In this document: positions 10,929 to 18,362 of the stretch, piece after piece
Numbering within the stretch: the first letter of the stretch is position 1
Layout of the letters: each line of letters opens with the position of its first letter
DNA from: a virus
Virus record (IMG/VR): IMGVR_UViG_3300036770_006296
Location: 1 to 64,000 of that record
Length of the DNA stretch: 64,000 nt
Direction: 5' to 3' (one strand)
Notes under the pieces: generated by a model
What the model was told of the DNA's origin: nothing
The model's input: only the letters and a program-made list of their open reading frames with translations
The model's database searches: none
Program-made: the position numbers and the translations under genes

Positions 10929-11476
10929 TTTTAAATGTCAGGCAAAACGGCTTCATATTTAATTTCCCTAAGGGATTTATTTTACCAGAAGTCGTTCAAA
11001 AATATGAAAAGTATATCAATAGGATGCCTATTCCTTATGATACTGTAGATAGCTTTATAAACGCTACGATACAGCAGGTTAACTTCCCAACTCTAAGAAC
11101 TATAGATTCAGTAGAACAGATTAGACCAGGTGGATTTAAGCAGACTTATAAAAGTGCAACAACTCTTCAGAATTTAATTCAGAGAGACTTCACAGTAACT
11201 TTTAAGCTAGGCGAGGGATTTATAAACTATTGGGTTTTATATGAGAACATTATAAAGTTCCTAGACTTCCAAAATCCTAATGAATATCTTCCGGATTTTA
11301 GATTATTGCTTTTAGATAATGATGGTATAGTTATGGCTAGTGTACTTTTACAACAGCCGATATACACATCATTGTCGGAGATACAATTAAATTATGCTAG
11401 TACTACTCCTCAATTTTCCACTTTTAGTATAGGCTTTAAATGCAACTACATTAATCTTAATCTTGAAATCGGATAG
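10925..11476 (+). CDS. Tail-tube-fold protein, possibly baseplate
   Basis: 183 residues, close to the length of the T4 tube protein gp19. The order of features fits the tube fold: an N-terminal strand region, a central helix (FINYWVLYENIIKFLD), then strands with LLLLDNDG and a final FSTFSIGFKCNYINL. This resembles the C-terminal beta-sandwich ending of tail tube, gp48 and gp54 proteins. The start overlaps the previous stop (ATGA), showing coupling. Being next to baseplate-like genes I favour a baseplate tube-initiator type, but the main tube protein cannot be excluded. Confidence 0.4.
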   Translation: MILNVRQNGFIFNFPKGFILPEVVQKYEKYINRMPIPYDTVDSFINATIQQVNFPTLRTIDSVEQIRPGGFKQTYKSATTLQNLIQRDFTVTFKLGEGFINYWVLYENIIKFLDFQNPNEYLPDFRLLLLDNDGIVMASVLLQQPIYTSLSEIQLNYASTTPQFSTFSIGFKCNYINLNLEIG

Positions 11477-12149
11477 AATAATAGGTATAGATTTTTCGTT
11501 GAATTCCCCTGGTATTTGTATATTGGAAGAAACATCTTGTAAATGGGTTAGTCTACACAGAACTAAAAACATTATAGATAAGATGCTGAAAAAAGAGGGA
11601 TCGCCTTTTCATGTGTTGAATGATAGTAAATCAATAGATATAAATATAATCGAGAAAAAAGAATTTAAAGGCGAATATCACATAATAGAAAGGGACAAAA
11701 TAGTAAATGCAGTTTATTTTTCTGAAAAACTAATAGATTTAATTGATCCATATTTAAGTGAGAAAACTATAGTTGGTATGGAGGGACTTTCGTTTGGATC
11801 TTCAGGTAATTCTCTTATTGATATTTCTATGACTACTGCTTTGGTTAGATCTGCTATAATAAAAAAGATAGATCCTAATAATTTTTTTGTCCTATCACCT
11901 ACGACAATTAAAAAATATGCTTTAAAGGGAAACTCTAAGAAGGATGAATTATATAATACATTAATAGAGAAAAGAATGGATGACGATAGGCTTAAGCCAT
12001 TTTTGAGTATTTTGAAAGAATATAGGGATTCGTGGGTAAAAGGAACTAATAAAGTGGAAGGACCTTGTTCTGATTTAGTAGATGCAACATGGATATCTTT
12101 ATTCGTTGAGGAAAATTTAGAGAAACTTTTATCTGGTAAGAAGGTATAA
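11463..12149 (+). CDS. RuvC-like RNase H-fold nuclease
   Basis: 228 residues, with a TTG start that overlaps the previous gene by 14 bases. The acidic residues of the RuvC fold are in order: Asp in GIDFS (about residue 10), Glu in GMEGLSF (about 107), and Asp pair in SDLVDATWIS (about 203-207), with a Lys-rich segment KKYALKGNSKKDEL before the last. RuvC enzymes cut Holliday junctions. T4 itself uses the unrelated gp49 for this. Its place directly before gp32, primase and UvsY/UvsW genes supports a role in resolving recombination or packaging intermediates. The TTG start is the only plausible one upstream of the first motif. Confidence 0.7.
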   Translation: MKSDRIIGIDFSLNSPGICILEETSCKWVSLHRTKNIIDKMLKKEGSPFHVLNDSKSIDINIIEKKEFKGEYHIIERDKIVNAVYFSEKLIDLIDPYLSEKTIVGMEGLSFGSSGNSLIDISMTTALVRSAIIKKIDPNNFFVLSPTTIKKYALKGNSKKDELYNTLIEKRMDDDRLKPFLSILKEYRDSWVKGTNKVEGPCSDLVDATWISLFVEENLEKLLSGKKV

Positions 12150-12189
12150 GTATTAAATAATAAGTAATAATTTAAATAATTTAAGTATC

Positions 12190-13155
12190 ATGGAAGAAAA
12201 TTTTGACATTTTTAATCTGGACAATGAGGCATTTGTTAAACAAGAAGTTAAAAAGGACGAGGATGAATCCCTCTATAAGCCTTACCCCGAATTAGGTAAA
12301 GATGGGGTTTACAAATCTTTGGTTAGATTTTTACCAAACATTACAAATCCAAAAAAATCGAAAATTCACCAATACTACGTTTGGTTGAAAGACCCGGTAG
12401 ATGGAACAAATCACAAAGCTATTTGTCCATCAACAGTGGGAAAAAAATCAATTCTTAAAGACCTCTTCTGGAAGCTTAAGAATTCTCCTTCTGCTAAAGA
12501 TCAAGAGATTTCTAAATCTTTCTCTAGAAAAGAAGATTTTTATTCTTTAATTCAGGTAGTTAAAGACGCAAACCGTCCAGACCTTGAAGGTAAGATTATG
12601 ATCTTCAAATTCGGTAGAAAAGTTAACGATCTTATTGAACAGCAAATTAAACCAGAATTTGGTAATCCTTCAAATCCTTATGATTTGTTTGAGGGTAAGA
12701 ACTTTGGTATTCAAGTAAGAAAAGTAGGGGAGTGGAACAACTATGATCTTTGCCAATTCGTTGGAGATAAAATGCCAATCATGATTGACGGAGAAGCAGT
12801 AGAGAAAACAGAGAAGGGAAGAGATATCGTAACTAAATATCTTAAGACAGGTCCTTTGGATCTAGAAAAATATGACTATAGTGATTGGTCTGATGAAGAA
12901 TCTGAAAAGATCATGAGAATTGTTAGAAATACTATTCCTGATGGAAGAATGGTTTCTGAGATTATCGGATCTAGCTCTGATTCTAAAACATCTTCAGCAC
13001 CAACGGTTTCCGCAGATGATTTCTATGAGCAAGCTAATTCAAGATCAACCACATCAACAACTGATGATGATGTTGAGGAAGCACCTGCAAAACCTGCTAA
13101 GTCCTCACCTAAAAAATCAGCACCGTCTCTTGACGATCTTTATAACGATCTATAA
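12190..13155 (+). CDS. 32: Single-stranded DNA-binding protein, gp32-like
   Basis: 321 residues (T4 gp32 has 301). It has the gp32 core VRFLPN (about residue 46), LVVKD-like IQVVKDANRPDLEGKI followed by KFGRKV, and the acidic C-terminal tail ending SLDDLYNDL, nearly the same as the T4 tail that recruits replication partners. The Ser/Thr-rich linker before the tail is also kept. The T4 zinc ligands (His-Cys3) are not: only one Cys (ICPST) lies in that region. It coats ssDNA in replication and recombination; the primase follows after 18 bases. Its own AT-rich leader (12150-12189) could serve autoregulation as in T4, but that is not shown. Confidence 0.85.
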   Translation: MEENFDIFNLDNEAFVKQEVKKDEDESLYKPYPELGKDGVYKSLVRFLPNITNPKKSKIHQYYVWLKDPVDGTNHKAICPSTVGKKSILKDLFWKLKNSPSAKDQEISKSFSRKEDFYSLIQVVKDANRPDLEGKIMIFKFGRKVNDLIEQQIKPEFGNPSNPYDLFEGKNFGIQVRKVGEWNNYDLCQFVGDKMPIMIDGEAVEKTEKGRDIVTKYLKTGPLDLEKYDYSDWSDEESEKIMRIVRNTIPDGRMVSEIIGSSSDSKTSSAPTVSADDFYEQANSRSTTSTTDDDVEEAPAKPAKSSPKKSAPSLDDLYNDL

Positions 13156-13173
13156 TTAAAATAATGGATTGTT

Positions 13174-14247
13174 ATGGAATCAAAGGCTATAAGTGGTCTA
13201 TCAGTAGATAGAGTAAAAGGAATAGTATCTTCCGCTCTACTTAAGTTCTTTGGAAACGATTCTCAGAGATTAAAAATCTATCAAGGGGGCAACAGATTAA
13301 ATTTCTGTTGCCCTTATTGTGGAGACTCTAAGGATGCTAAAAAGAAAAGAGGTAATCTATATCTAGACACTTTAACTTACAAATGTTATAATGGAGGTTG
13401 TGGTATTTTCAAAAATCTCAACCAATTCACAAGAGATTTTGAAATACAATCAATGCTTTCTTCTGATGAAATATCGGAGATAGCAGAAATCTCTAGAAAT
13501 TCCACTATAAGGAAAAAGATAAGAAACTCCCTGGATTATTTCTTTGCTGAAAATTACAAAGATATACTTGTTGATCGCGAGGAGTTTAAAGAAAAACTTG
13601 GCTTGATTGAAACGCAAGGAACATACGGGGAGAAGTGGTTAAAGGAAAGGAATCACATTGCCGATGATAAATTTCTATGGGATCCTTATAGGAGAAATCT
13701 CTATCTTTTAAATTTATCTGGAGACGAGAAAAAGATTTTAGGTCTCCAGATTAGACCTGTCGTAAAAAAGAATGGGGGAAGTAAATACTACACATATAAG
13801 TTAAGTGGCATTTATAAGAATCTATTAAAAATAACAGATCCTGACACAATCTTAAAAGCCGAAGAGGTTGATCCAATATCTAATGTTTTTGGATTTTCTA
13901 CTGTCGATCTAGATTCTATGATAACAACTTTTGAAGGTCCATTGGATGCTTGGCTTTGTCCTAATGCAATAGCTTTATGTTCAATAAACAATCCATTCCC
14001 TTTTGATGTGTCCAATAAAAGATGGATGCTAGATGGTGACGATATTGGAAGACAAAAAGCTAGGGAGTTTTTAGAAAAGGGTGAACAGGTTTTTCTTTGG
14101 GGGAGATTTATAAAAGAATGTGATTTACCAGAAAGAAGCAAATGGGATTTAAATGATGTGGTTAACTATGTCAGATCCACCGGAAAAAAGATAAGGAGAT
14201 TAGATAATTACTTTTCTTCCGATAAATGGGATATTATAGATATATGA
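13174..14247 (+). CDS. 61: DNA primase, gp61-like
   Basis: 357 residues (T4 gp61 has 342). An N-terminal zinc-binding module has CCPYC at about residues 45-49 and two further Cys at about 71 and 76 (KCYNGGCG). A TOPRIM catalytic domain follows with the Glu in TFEGPLDAW (about 252) and the DGDDIG acidic motif (about 288). It makes the short RNA primers for lagging-strand synthesis with the replicative helicase, which is not in this window. It sits between gp32 and the UvsY/UvsW genes. A 10-bp perfect hairpin lies inside the gene 113 bases from the start. Confidence 0.88.
   Translation: MESKAISGLSVDRVKGIVSSALLKFFGNDSQRLKIYQGGNRLNFCCPYCGDSKDAKKKRGNLYLDTLTYKCYNGGCGIFKNLNQFTRDFEIQSMLSSDEISEIAEISRNSTIRKKIRNSLDYFFAENYKDILVDREEFKEKLGLIETQGTYGEKWLKERNHIADDKFLWDPYRRNLYLLNLSGDEKKILGLQIRPVVKKNGGSKYYTYKLSGIYKNLLKITDPDTILKAEEVDPISNVFGFSTVDLDSMITTFEGPLDAWLCPNAIALCSINNPFPFDVSNKRWMLDGDDIGRQKAREFLEKGEQVFLWGRFIKECDLPERSKWDLNDVVNYVRSTGKKIRRLDNYFSSDKWDIIDI
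13287..13313 (+). other. Perfect hairpin inside primase gene
   Basis: GGGCAACAGA and TCTGTTGCCC pair perfectly over 10 bp around a 7-base loop (TTAAATT). The downstream bases TTATTGT are only a weak U tract. It could attenuate transcription or fold in the mRNA near the start of the gene. Confidence 0.4.
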
Positions 14248-14435
14248 AAAAGGCTAAGAAGAACAACAACAAGATAAAATTTCCTATTGATATTAAAGGA
14301 GATTTAGAGCTACCTGAATTTGATATTTCTGAAAACTTTTCGATTCCTAAACTAAAAAATAAGATAAGTTCCGAAGTGAAAGAAATATCTAAAACTAAAA
14401 AAAATAATAAATGTCAGAGCAACAGCCTAATGTAG
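14244..14435 (+). CDS. Small basic hypothetical protein
   Basis: 63 residues. I place the start at the ATG whose last bases overlap the primase stop (ATGA, 14244-14247). It is Lys and Asn rich with a central acidic/aliphatic segment (DLELPEFDISENF). It ends inside the next gene by 25 bases. No family recognised. The tight overlaps on both sides are the main evidence that it is translated. Confidence 0.5.
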   Translation: MKKAKKNNNKIKFPIDIKGDLELPEFDISENFSIPKLKNKISSEVKEISKTKKNNKCQSNSLM

Positions 14436-14878
14436 ATAAAAAAGATTTCGCTAGGGATTTTCAGCTAGAGAGAGAAGAATGGACGGAGAAAATAAGAGTT
14501 CTCTCCGTCAGAATGAAAAATATAAAAGAGCTAGCGGAGGTTCAAGTCGAATTGTATTCAAGCAGACAAATGCTTCTTGAAATGTATTCTAAGCTGGGTC
14601 AAGTGATGGTAAAATTAAACTCTAAATACAGAAGAGATAAAGCTGAAAGACTAAGATATTATTCGGAGTCGGTTCAGGTTAAATACGGGGCAAACGAAAA
14701 GACACCTTTAATAGAGGGAGACCTTTCTGAGCTAAAAGAAAGAATGGATCTTGTCGATGGACAAATCTCTTTTTTCAACGAGACTATGAAAACCGTGGAT
14801 CACATGCTCTACGGGGTGAAGTCAAGAATATCACTGGAAGAATATTTAAGATCTGGTGCTGTTAGAAATAATTACTAA
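14411..14878 (+). CDS. uvsY: UvsY-like recombination mediator
   Basis: 155 residues (T4 UvsY has 137), all-helical. The arrangement fits UvsY: an N-terminal helix pair, a basic ERLRYYSE motif (T4 has RLDYYSG) and a C-terminal helical region ending MLYGVKSRISLEEYLRSG, similar in spacing to T4 DAIKSRG...MRAFEAG. UvsY loads the UvsX recombinase on gp32-coated ssDNA. The gene directly precedes uvsW (2-base gap), a neighbour relation also seen in T4. Recognition rests on pattern and context, since sequence similarity is modest. Confidence 0.6.
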   Translation: MSEQQPNVDKKDFARDFQLEREEWTEKIRVLSVRMKNIKELAEVQVELYSSRQMLLEMYSKLGQVMVKLNSKYRRDKAERLRYYSESVQVKYGANEKTPLIEGDLSELKERMDLVDGQISFFNETMKTVDHMLYGVKSRISLEEYLRSGAVRNNY

Positions 14879-14880
14879 TA

Positions 14881-16422
14881 ATGTTAAGATTTGTAGTAAG
14901 TGAAGATAATAATTGGTTAAGCTTAGTAGACTATTCAGAAGATTTTGAAAGAAAACAGATAGAAATATCTTTAACTAAGAAAATACACAACCATTTTTTT
15001 CATCCCCTTGTTAAGAAAAAACATTGGGATGGGTCTATATGCTTTGTGGATAAAAAATTACCCGTCTGGAGAGTTCCTATAGGTCTTTGGTCTGAGGTAT
15101 ATCAGATCTGCGAAAAATACAAGATAGAAGTAAACATTGAGGGATTAGAGAGATTAATAGATTCGGGTTTCACTCTAGAATCTTATACTGATTGGTGTAA
15201 CGAGTTCTTTAAAGATGGTGTCGGTGGAGATCCTAATAAAATGCCTAGGGATTACCAAATAGAAACAGCTTGGAAGATAATAAAATTTAAACTTTCAGTT
15301 TCAGAAGTTGCAACAAGCTCAGGTAAAACATTAATTGCTTTTATGGTAATGGCTTACCTAAAAGAGGTAATGAAAGTTAAGAAATTCTTAATGATTGTTC
15401 CTAATACGAATCTTGTTATACAGGGATCTGAAGATTTTGAAGAATATGGACTTGAAAAATTAGAGGACTGTGAAATTCAACAGATACATGGAGCAAATAA
15501 GAAAAAAATATCAGGGGGATTAATGATAGGAACATATCAATCCCTTGTAAAAATGGAACCCGAATTTTTTGATGATGTTGAAGCAGTTTTTGTTGATGAG
15601 TGTCACCAGGCACAAAGCGCATCTATAAAAAAGGTTGTTGCTGTATGTAAGGATTCTAAATGGAGATTTGGTTTATCCGGAACACTAGCAAATAAAAACA
15701 CTGCAGAATATTTGACCATCCAGCAATTCCTCGGTCCTCTTATAATGGAGATATCTCCTAAGTTTTTATTCGATAACAAATATGCTACCCCAGTTTCGAT
15801 TAAGATCGTAAAAATGGACTGGATGGATGACGAGATAAAAGAAAAGCTATCATCCCTTAAAGAGAACAAGACTGAAATGGAAGGTAATGAGATCTTTAAT
15901 CTGGAAAGAAAATTAGTTGTTGGTTCAGATAAAAGACTTAACTATATAATAGATTTTGTTCTCAAAACATCAAAGAACTCATTAATACTTTTCCAATCTG
16001 TTGGAGAAGGCTACGGCAAGAAGATTTATGATGGAATAAGGGAAAGAACTAATGATAGGGAGGTCTACTATATTGATGGGGATACCGATCCTGACAAAAG
16101 AGACATATTTACTAAGAGGATGGAGGAAGGAGTTAACAAAATAATGGTTGCTTCTTTTGGTACTATGTCCACTGGTATATCAGTAAAAAACATTCACAAT
16201 ATATTCTTAACCGAATCATATAAGTCGGAGGTACTTATAAAGCAGAGTTTAGGAAGGGGCATGAGATTGTTCGAGGGTAAGGAGAAAGTTAACATAATAG
16301 ATTTCGTAGATGATTTTGCTTGGGGCGGAAAAGAGAACTATTTGCTAAAGCATTCGAAGGAAAGAATAGAAATTTATAAAAGGGAACATTTCGATTATAA
16401 AATTTATAATGTCAAAATTTAG
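14881..16422 (+). CDS. uvsW: UvsW-like superfamily 2 helicase
   Basis: 513 residues (T4 UvsW has 503). An N-terminal wedge-like domain is followed by the Q-motif region MPRDYQIETAW (about residue 121), Walker A ATSSGKT (about 144-150), DECH (about 239-242), the SAT-like motif LSGTLAN, and the C-terminal RecA domain with GTMSTGISVKN and QSLGRGMR. It is an ATP-dependent branch-migration helicase that unwinds R-loops and stalled forks. It is coupled to the UvsY-like gene. Length and every helicase motif are intact. Confidence 0.9.
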   Translation: MLRFVVSEDNNWLSLVDYSEDFERKQIEISLTKKIHNHFFHPLVKKKHWDGSICFVDKKLPVWRVPIGLWSEVYQICEKYKIEVNIEGLERLIDSGFTLESYTDWCNEFFKDGVGGDPNKMPRDYQIETAWKIIKFKLSVSEVATSSGKTLIAFMVMAYLKEVMKVKKFLMIVPNTNLVIQGSEDFEEYGLEKLEDCEIQQIHGANKKKISGGLMIGTYQSLVKMEPEFFDDVEAVFVDECHQAQSASIKKVVAVCKDSKWRFGLSGTLANKNTAEYLTIQQFLGPLIMEISPKFLFDNKYATPVSIKIVKMDWMDDEIKEKLSSLKENKTEMEGNEIFNLERKLVVGSDKRLNYIIDFVLKTSKNSLILFQSVGEGYGKKIYDGIRERTNDREVYYIDGDTDPDKRDIFTKRMEEGVNKIMVASFGTMSTGISVKNIHNIFLTESYKSEVLIKQSLGRGMRLFEGKEKVNIIDFVDDFAWGGKENYLLKHSKERIEIYKREHFDYKIYNVKI

Positions 16423-16429
16423 GAAATAG

Positions 16430-16438
16430 GATATATAG
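16430..16438 (+). promoter_or_regulatory. Late-promoter-like GATATATAG
   Basis: The element begins 29 bases before the ATG at 16459 and directly follows the replication block, marking the change to tagged late genes. Confidence 0.45.
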
Positions 16439-16458
16439 AGTAGAAATAAAGCACTTTG

Positions 16459-17064
16459 ATGTATAAAATTAAAAACTTCAAGGATTTTTGCCAAATTAAT
16501 GAGTCTAATGAGGATCTTTTCTTCAGAAGACATTTGGGAAGTAATGCCTCTACTTATGAAGATAGAGCTAAGAACCACTATGATTTAGGCAGTAATCCCA
16601 CTGTCCTACAGAAAACTCGAGACTTTTTCCAAAAAATGGAAAATAGAATAAACAGAGCGGCAGAAATAGGAAAGCAACAGGTAAGGCAAAACAGAGCGAC
16701 AAGAACTCACGGAGGTCCAGACACAGGATTTGAGATACTCTTTGGGGCTTTATCAGTTGTGCCCAATGTATTAAAAAGAGTATTTGGTCCTACTAAATAT
16801 GAATTCACTAAAAAATCTCCTAGCGATGAGAAAGTGGATATAGAATTCATGAGGCACACAAATGAAGACTTTGCACAAAATGAACTTCCTGCTATAAAAA
16901 CGGAAGATCAATTAGCAGATCATATAGGTGATCTTTATAATAGAGGTGACGTAGTAATGGGACAAGTTCCTGTATTAGATGATATAGCTAGAAATAGGGT
17001 AAATCTCTATTATCAACATCAGGCAAATCCAGCTCAGCCTATATTCCAAACAAATAATGTATAA
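16459..17064 (+). CDS. Tagged putative head-packaged protein
   Basis: 201 residues from the ATG at 16459; a TTG one codon upstream is less likely. The N-terminus YKIKNFKDFCQINES is a variant of the capsid-targeting-like tag, with the expected cut after INE. The mature part is basic in its first half (RNRATRTHGG) and contains a hydrophobic stretch ILFGALSVVPNVL, then a mixed C-terminal half. No family recognised. A late-promoter-like element lies just upstream and another tagged-like gene just downstream. Packaging in the head is an inference from the tag. Confidence 0.55.
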   Translation: MYKIKNFKDFCQINESNEDLFFRRHLGSNASTYEDRAKNHYDLGSNPTVLQKTRDFFQKMENRINRAAEIGKQQVRQNRATRTHGGPDTGFEILFGALSVVPNVLKRVFGPTKYEFTKKSPSDEKVDIEFMRHTNEDFAQNELPAIKTEDQLADHIGDLYNRGDVVMGQVPVLDDIARNRVNLYYQHQANPAQPIFQTNNV

Positions 17065-17067
17065 AAA

Positions 17068-17913
17068 ATGAAAAAATTCTCTTCAGCAGTAGAAAAAAAG
17101 AAGCAAGAACTAAAAGAAAGCCAAGTAGTTAATGAAAGAAACATGTACCTTGAGTTCTCTAAAAAATATCACAAAAAACATGGGGTTTCAGGACCTTTCG
17201 ATAAAAAATTCCAAGGAGATAAAAAAGCTCAGGAAGAATACATGGAAGGCCTATCTAAAGCTTGGAGTGATTATAAAAAAGAGAAGGGTATAAAACCTAA
17301 ATCTACTGGATCAAAATTTGACTTTGCTAAAAAGAAAATAAATGAGTCTAAAGCTCTTGAAATGGCTAAGAGCATGATAGGTGACGGAGGAGATCCTAAT
17401 TATCATTTCGTAACAATGTGTGACGACTTCTATTTTGAAAAAGGCGGGGAAATGATCAGATACAGTAAAGACATGATGTCCGCTCCACTTAAAGTGAAAA
17501 CCACTCCAGATTTAGGAGCTTACACTTTTGGGCCTTTTGCTAATTTAGATGAGTCTAAAATGTTTGCAGCAAGTATAGAATTAGACGAGATCAATGGTCC
17601 TAGAATGGTAACAATCGAAGACAGAAAAACCGGAGACGTCTATTGTAAATATTTAACTTGTAAGATGCAGCCAGTCTGGAACGAGATAGAGGAAGAAGAA
17701 ATAGAGGACGAGGAAGAACTTGAAGATCCAAATTCTGGGTATACTTACGGAGAGGAGCATGATGGTCACCCGGAGGAAACAGAAGACAGCTACGACGATG
17801 AAGATGAGGATGAAGATGATGAGTACGCTGCTACTATTCCTCAAGGGGATGACGATGAGGTCGAAGATGAAATTGAAGACGACGAAGACGAGGACGAATA
17901 CGACGAGGAATAA
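17068..17913 (+). CDS. Acidic-tailed protein, possible core protein
   Basis: 281 residues. The N-terminal third is Lys-rich and helical. Two stretches resemble protease sites of the [I/L]xE type: QELKES near residue 15 and KKINES near residue 92. The last 60 residues are almost all Glu and Asp, with a few Tyr and Gly. Scaffold or core proteins of T4 heads (gp22, gp67, gp68) are also strongly charged and processed, so a prohead core role is possible. It lies 3 bases after the previous tagged gene. Function is not established. Confidence 0.5.
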   Translation: MKKFSSAVEKKKQELKESQVVNERNMYLEFSKKYHKKHGVSGPFDKKFQGDKKAQEEYMEGLSKAWSDYKKEKGIKPKSTGSKFDFAKKKINESKALEMAKSMIGDGGDPNYHFVTMCDDFYFEKGGEMIRYSKDMMSAPLKVKTTPDLGAYTFGPFANLDESKMFAASIELDEINGPRMVTIEDRKTGDVYCKYLTCKMQPVWNEIEEEEIEDEEELEDPNSGYTYGEEHDGHPEETEDSYDDEDEDEDDEYAATIPQGDDDEVEDEIEDDEDEDEYDEE

Positions 17914-17918
17914 TAAAA

Positions 17919-18362
17919 ATGTTTGGCCCTATACAAAGTACCGCACTTTATCCGGTTTTACAACACTACACAGGATGTAAGATACATTCAATCTCACCAG
18001 ATGGGGATGATTTTTCATTTAGAACATTTCTAGGGGAAAGAGGAATACTTACTGAGGATACTACCGGAAATTGGAACATTACTATAGGAAAAGAGCTTGT
18101 ATACACGATCGAAAAGGATATCTTTAAGGTATTGATTAAGCCAGATAAAAAAAGCTCTTTAGAAGACTATATAGACATATTAAATGACTTAAATAACAAT
18201 CCAGACGTAAGCTATAGATCCAGGATTTTGGTAGCAAATATCATGAAATTTTTAGAGGAATATATAATAAGTTCTGATTTTGTCCCAAAGAAAAATTTAA
18301 GGATAGGACATCTTTTGATTTGTAATTTAAAAGGTAGAAAAATTATTAATTGTTTAAACTAA
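17919..18362 (+). CDS. Hypothetical protein
   Basis: 147 residues, beta-rich first half and helical second half (SSLEDYIDILNDLNNNPDV). It has no tag, no membrane segment and no recognisable motif. It starts 5 bases after the acidic protein and its stop overlaps the next start (TAATG), so it is part of the same transcription unit. Confidence 0.55.
   Translation: MFGPIQSTALYPVLQHYTGCKIHSISPDGDDFSFRTFLGERGILTEDTTGNWNITIGKELVYTIEKDIFKVLIKPDKKSSLEDYIDILNDLNNNPDVSYRSRILVANIMKFLEEYIISSDFVPKKNLRIGHLLICNLKGRKIINCLN

Noticed and set aside
12920-13159. A 79-codon frame inside the gp32-like gene
   Set aside because: It overlaps the gp32 C-terminal region in another frame and encodes low-complexity sequence.
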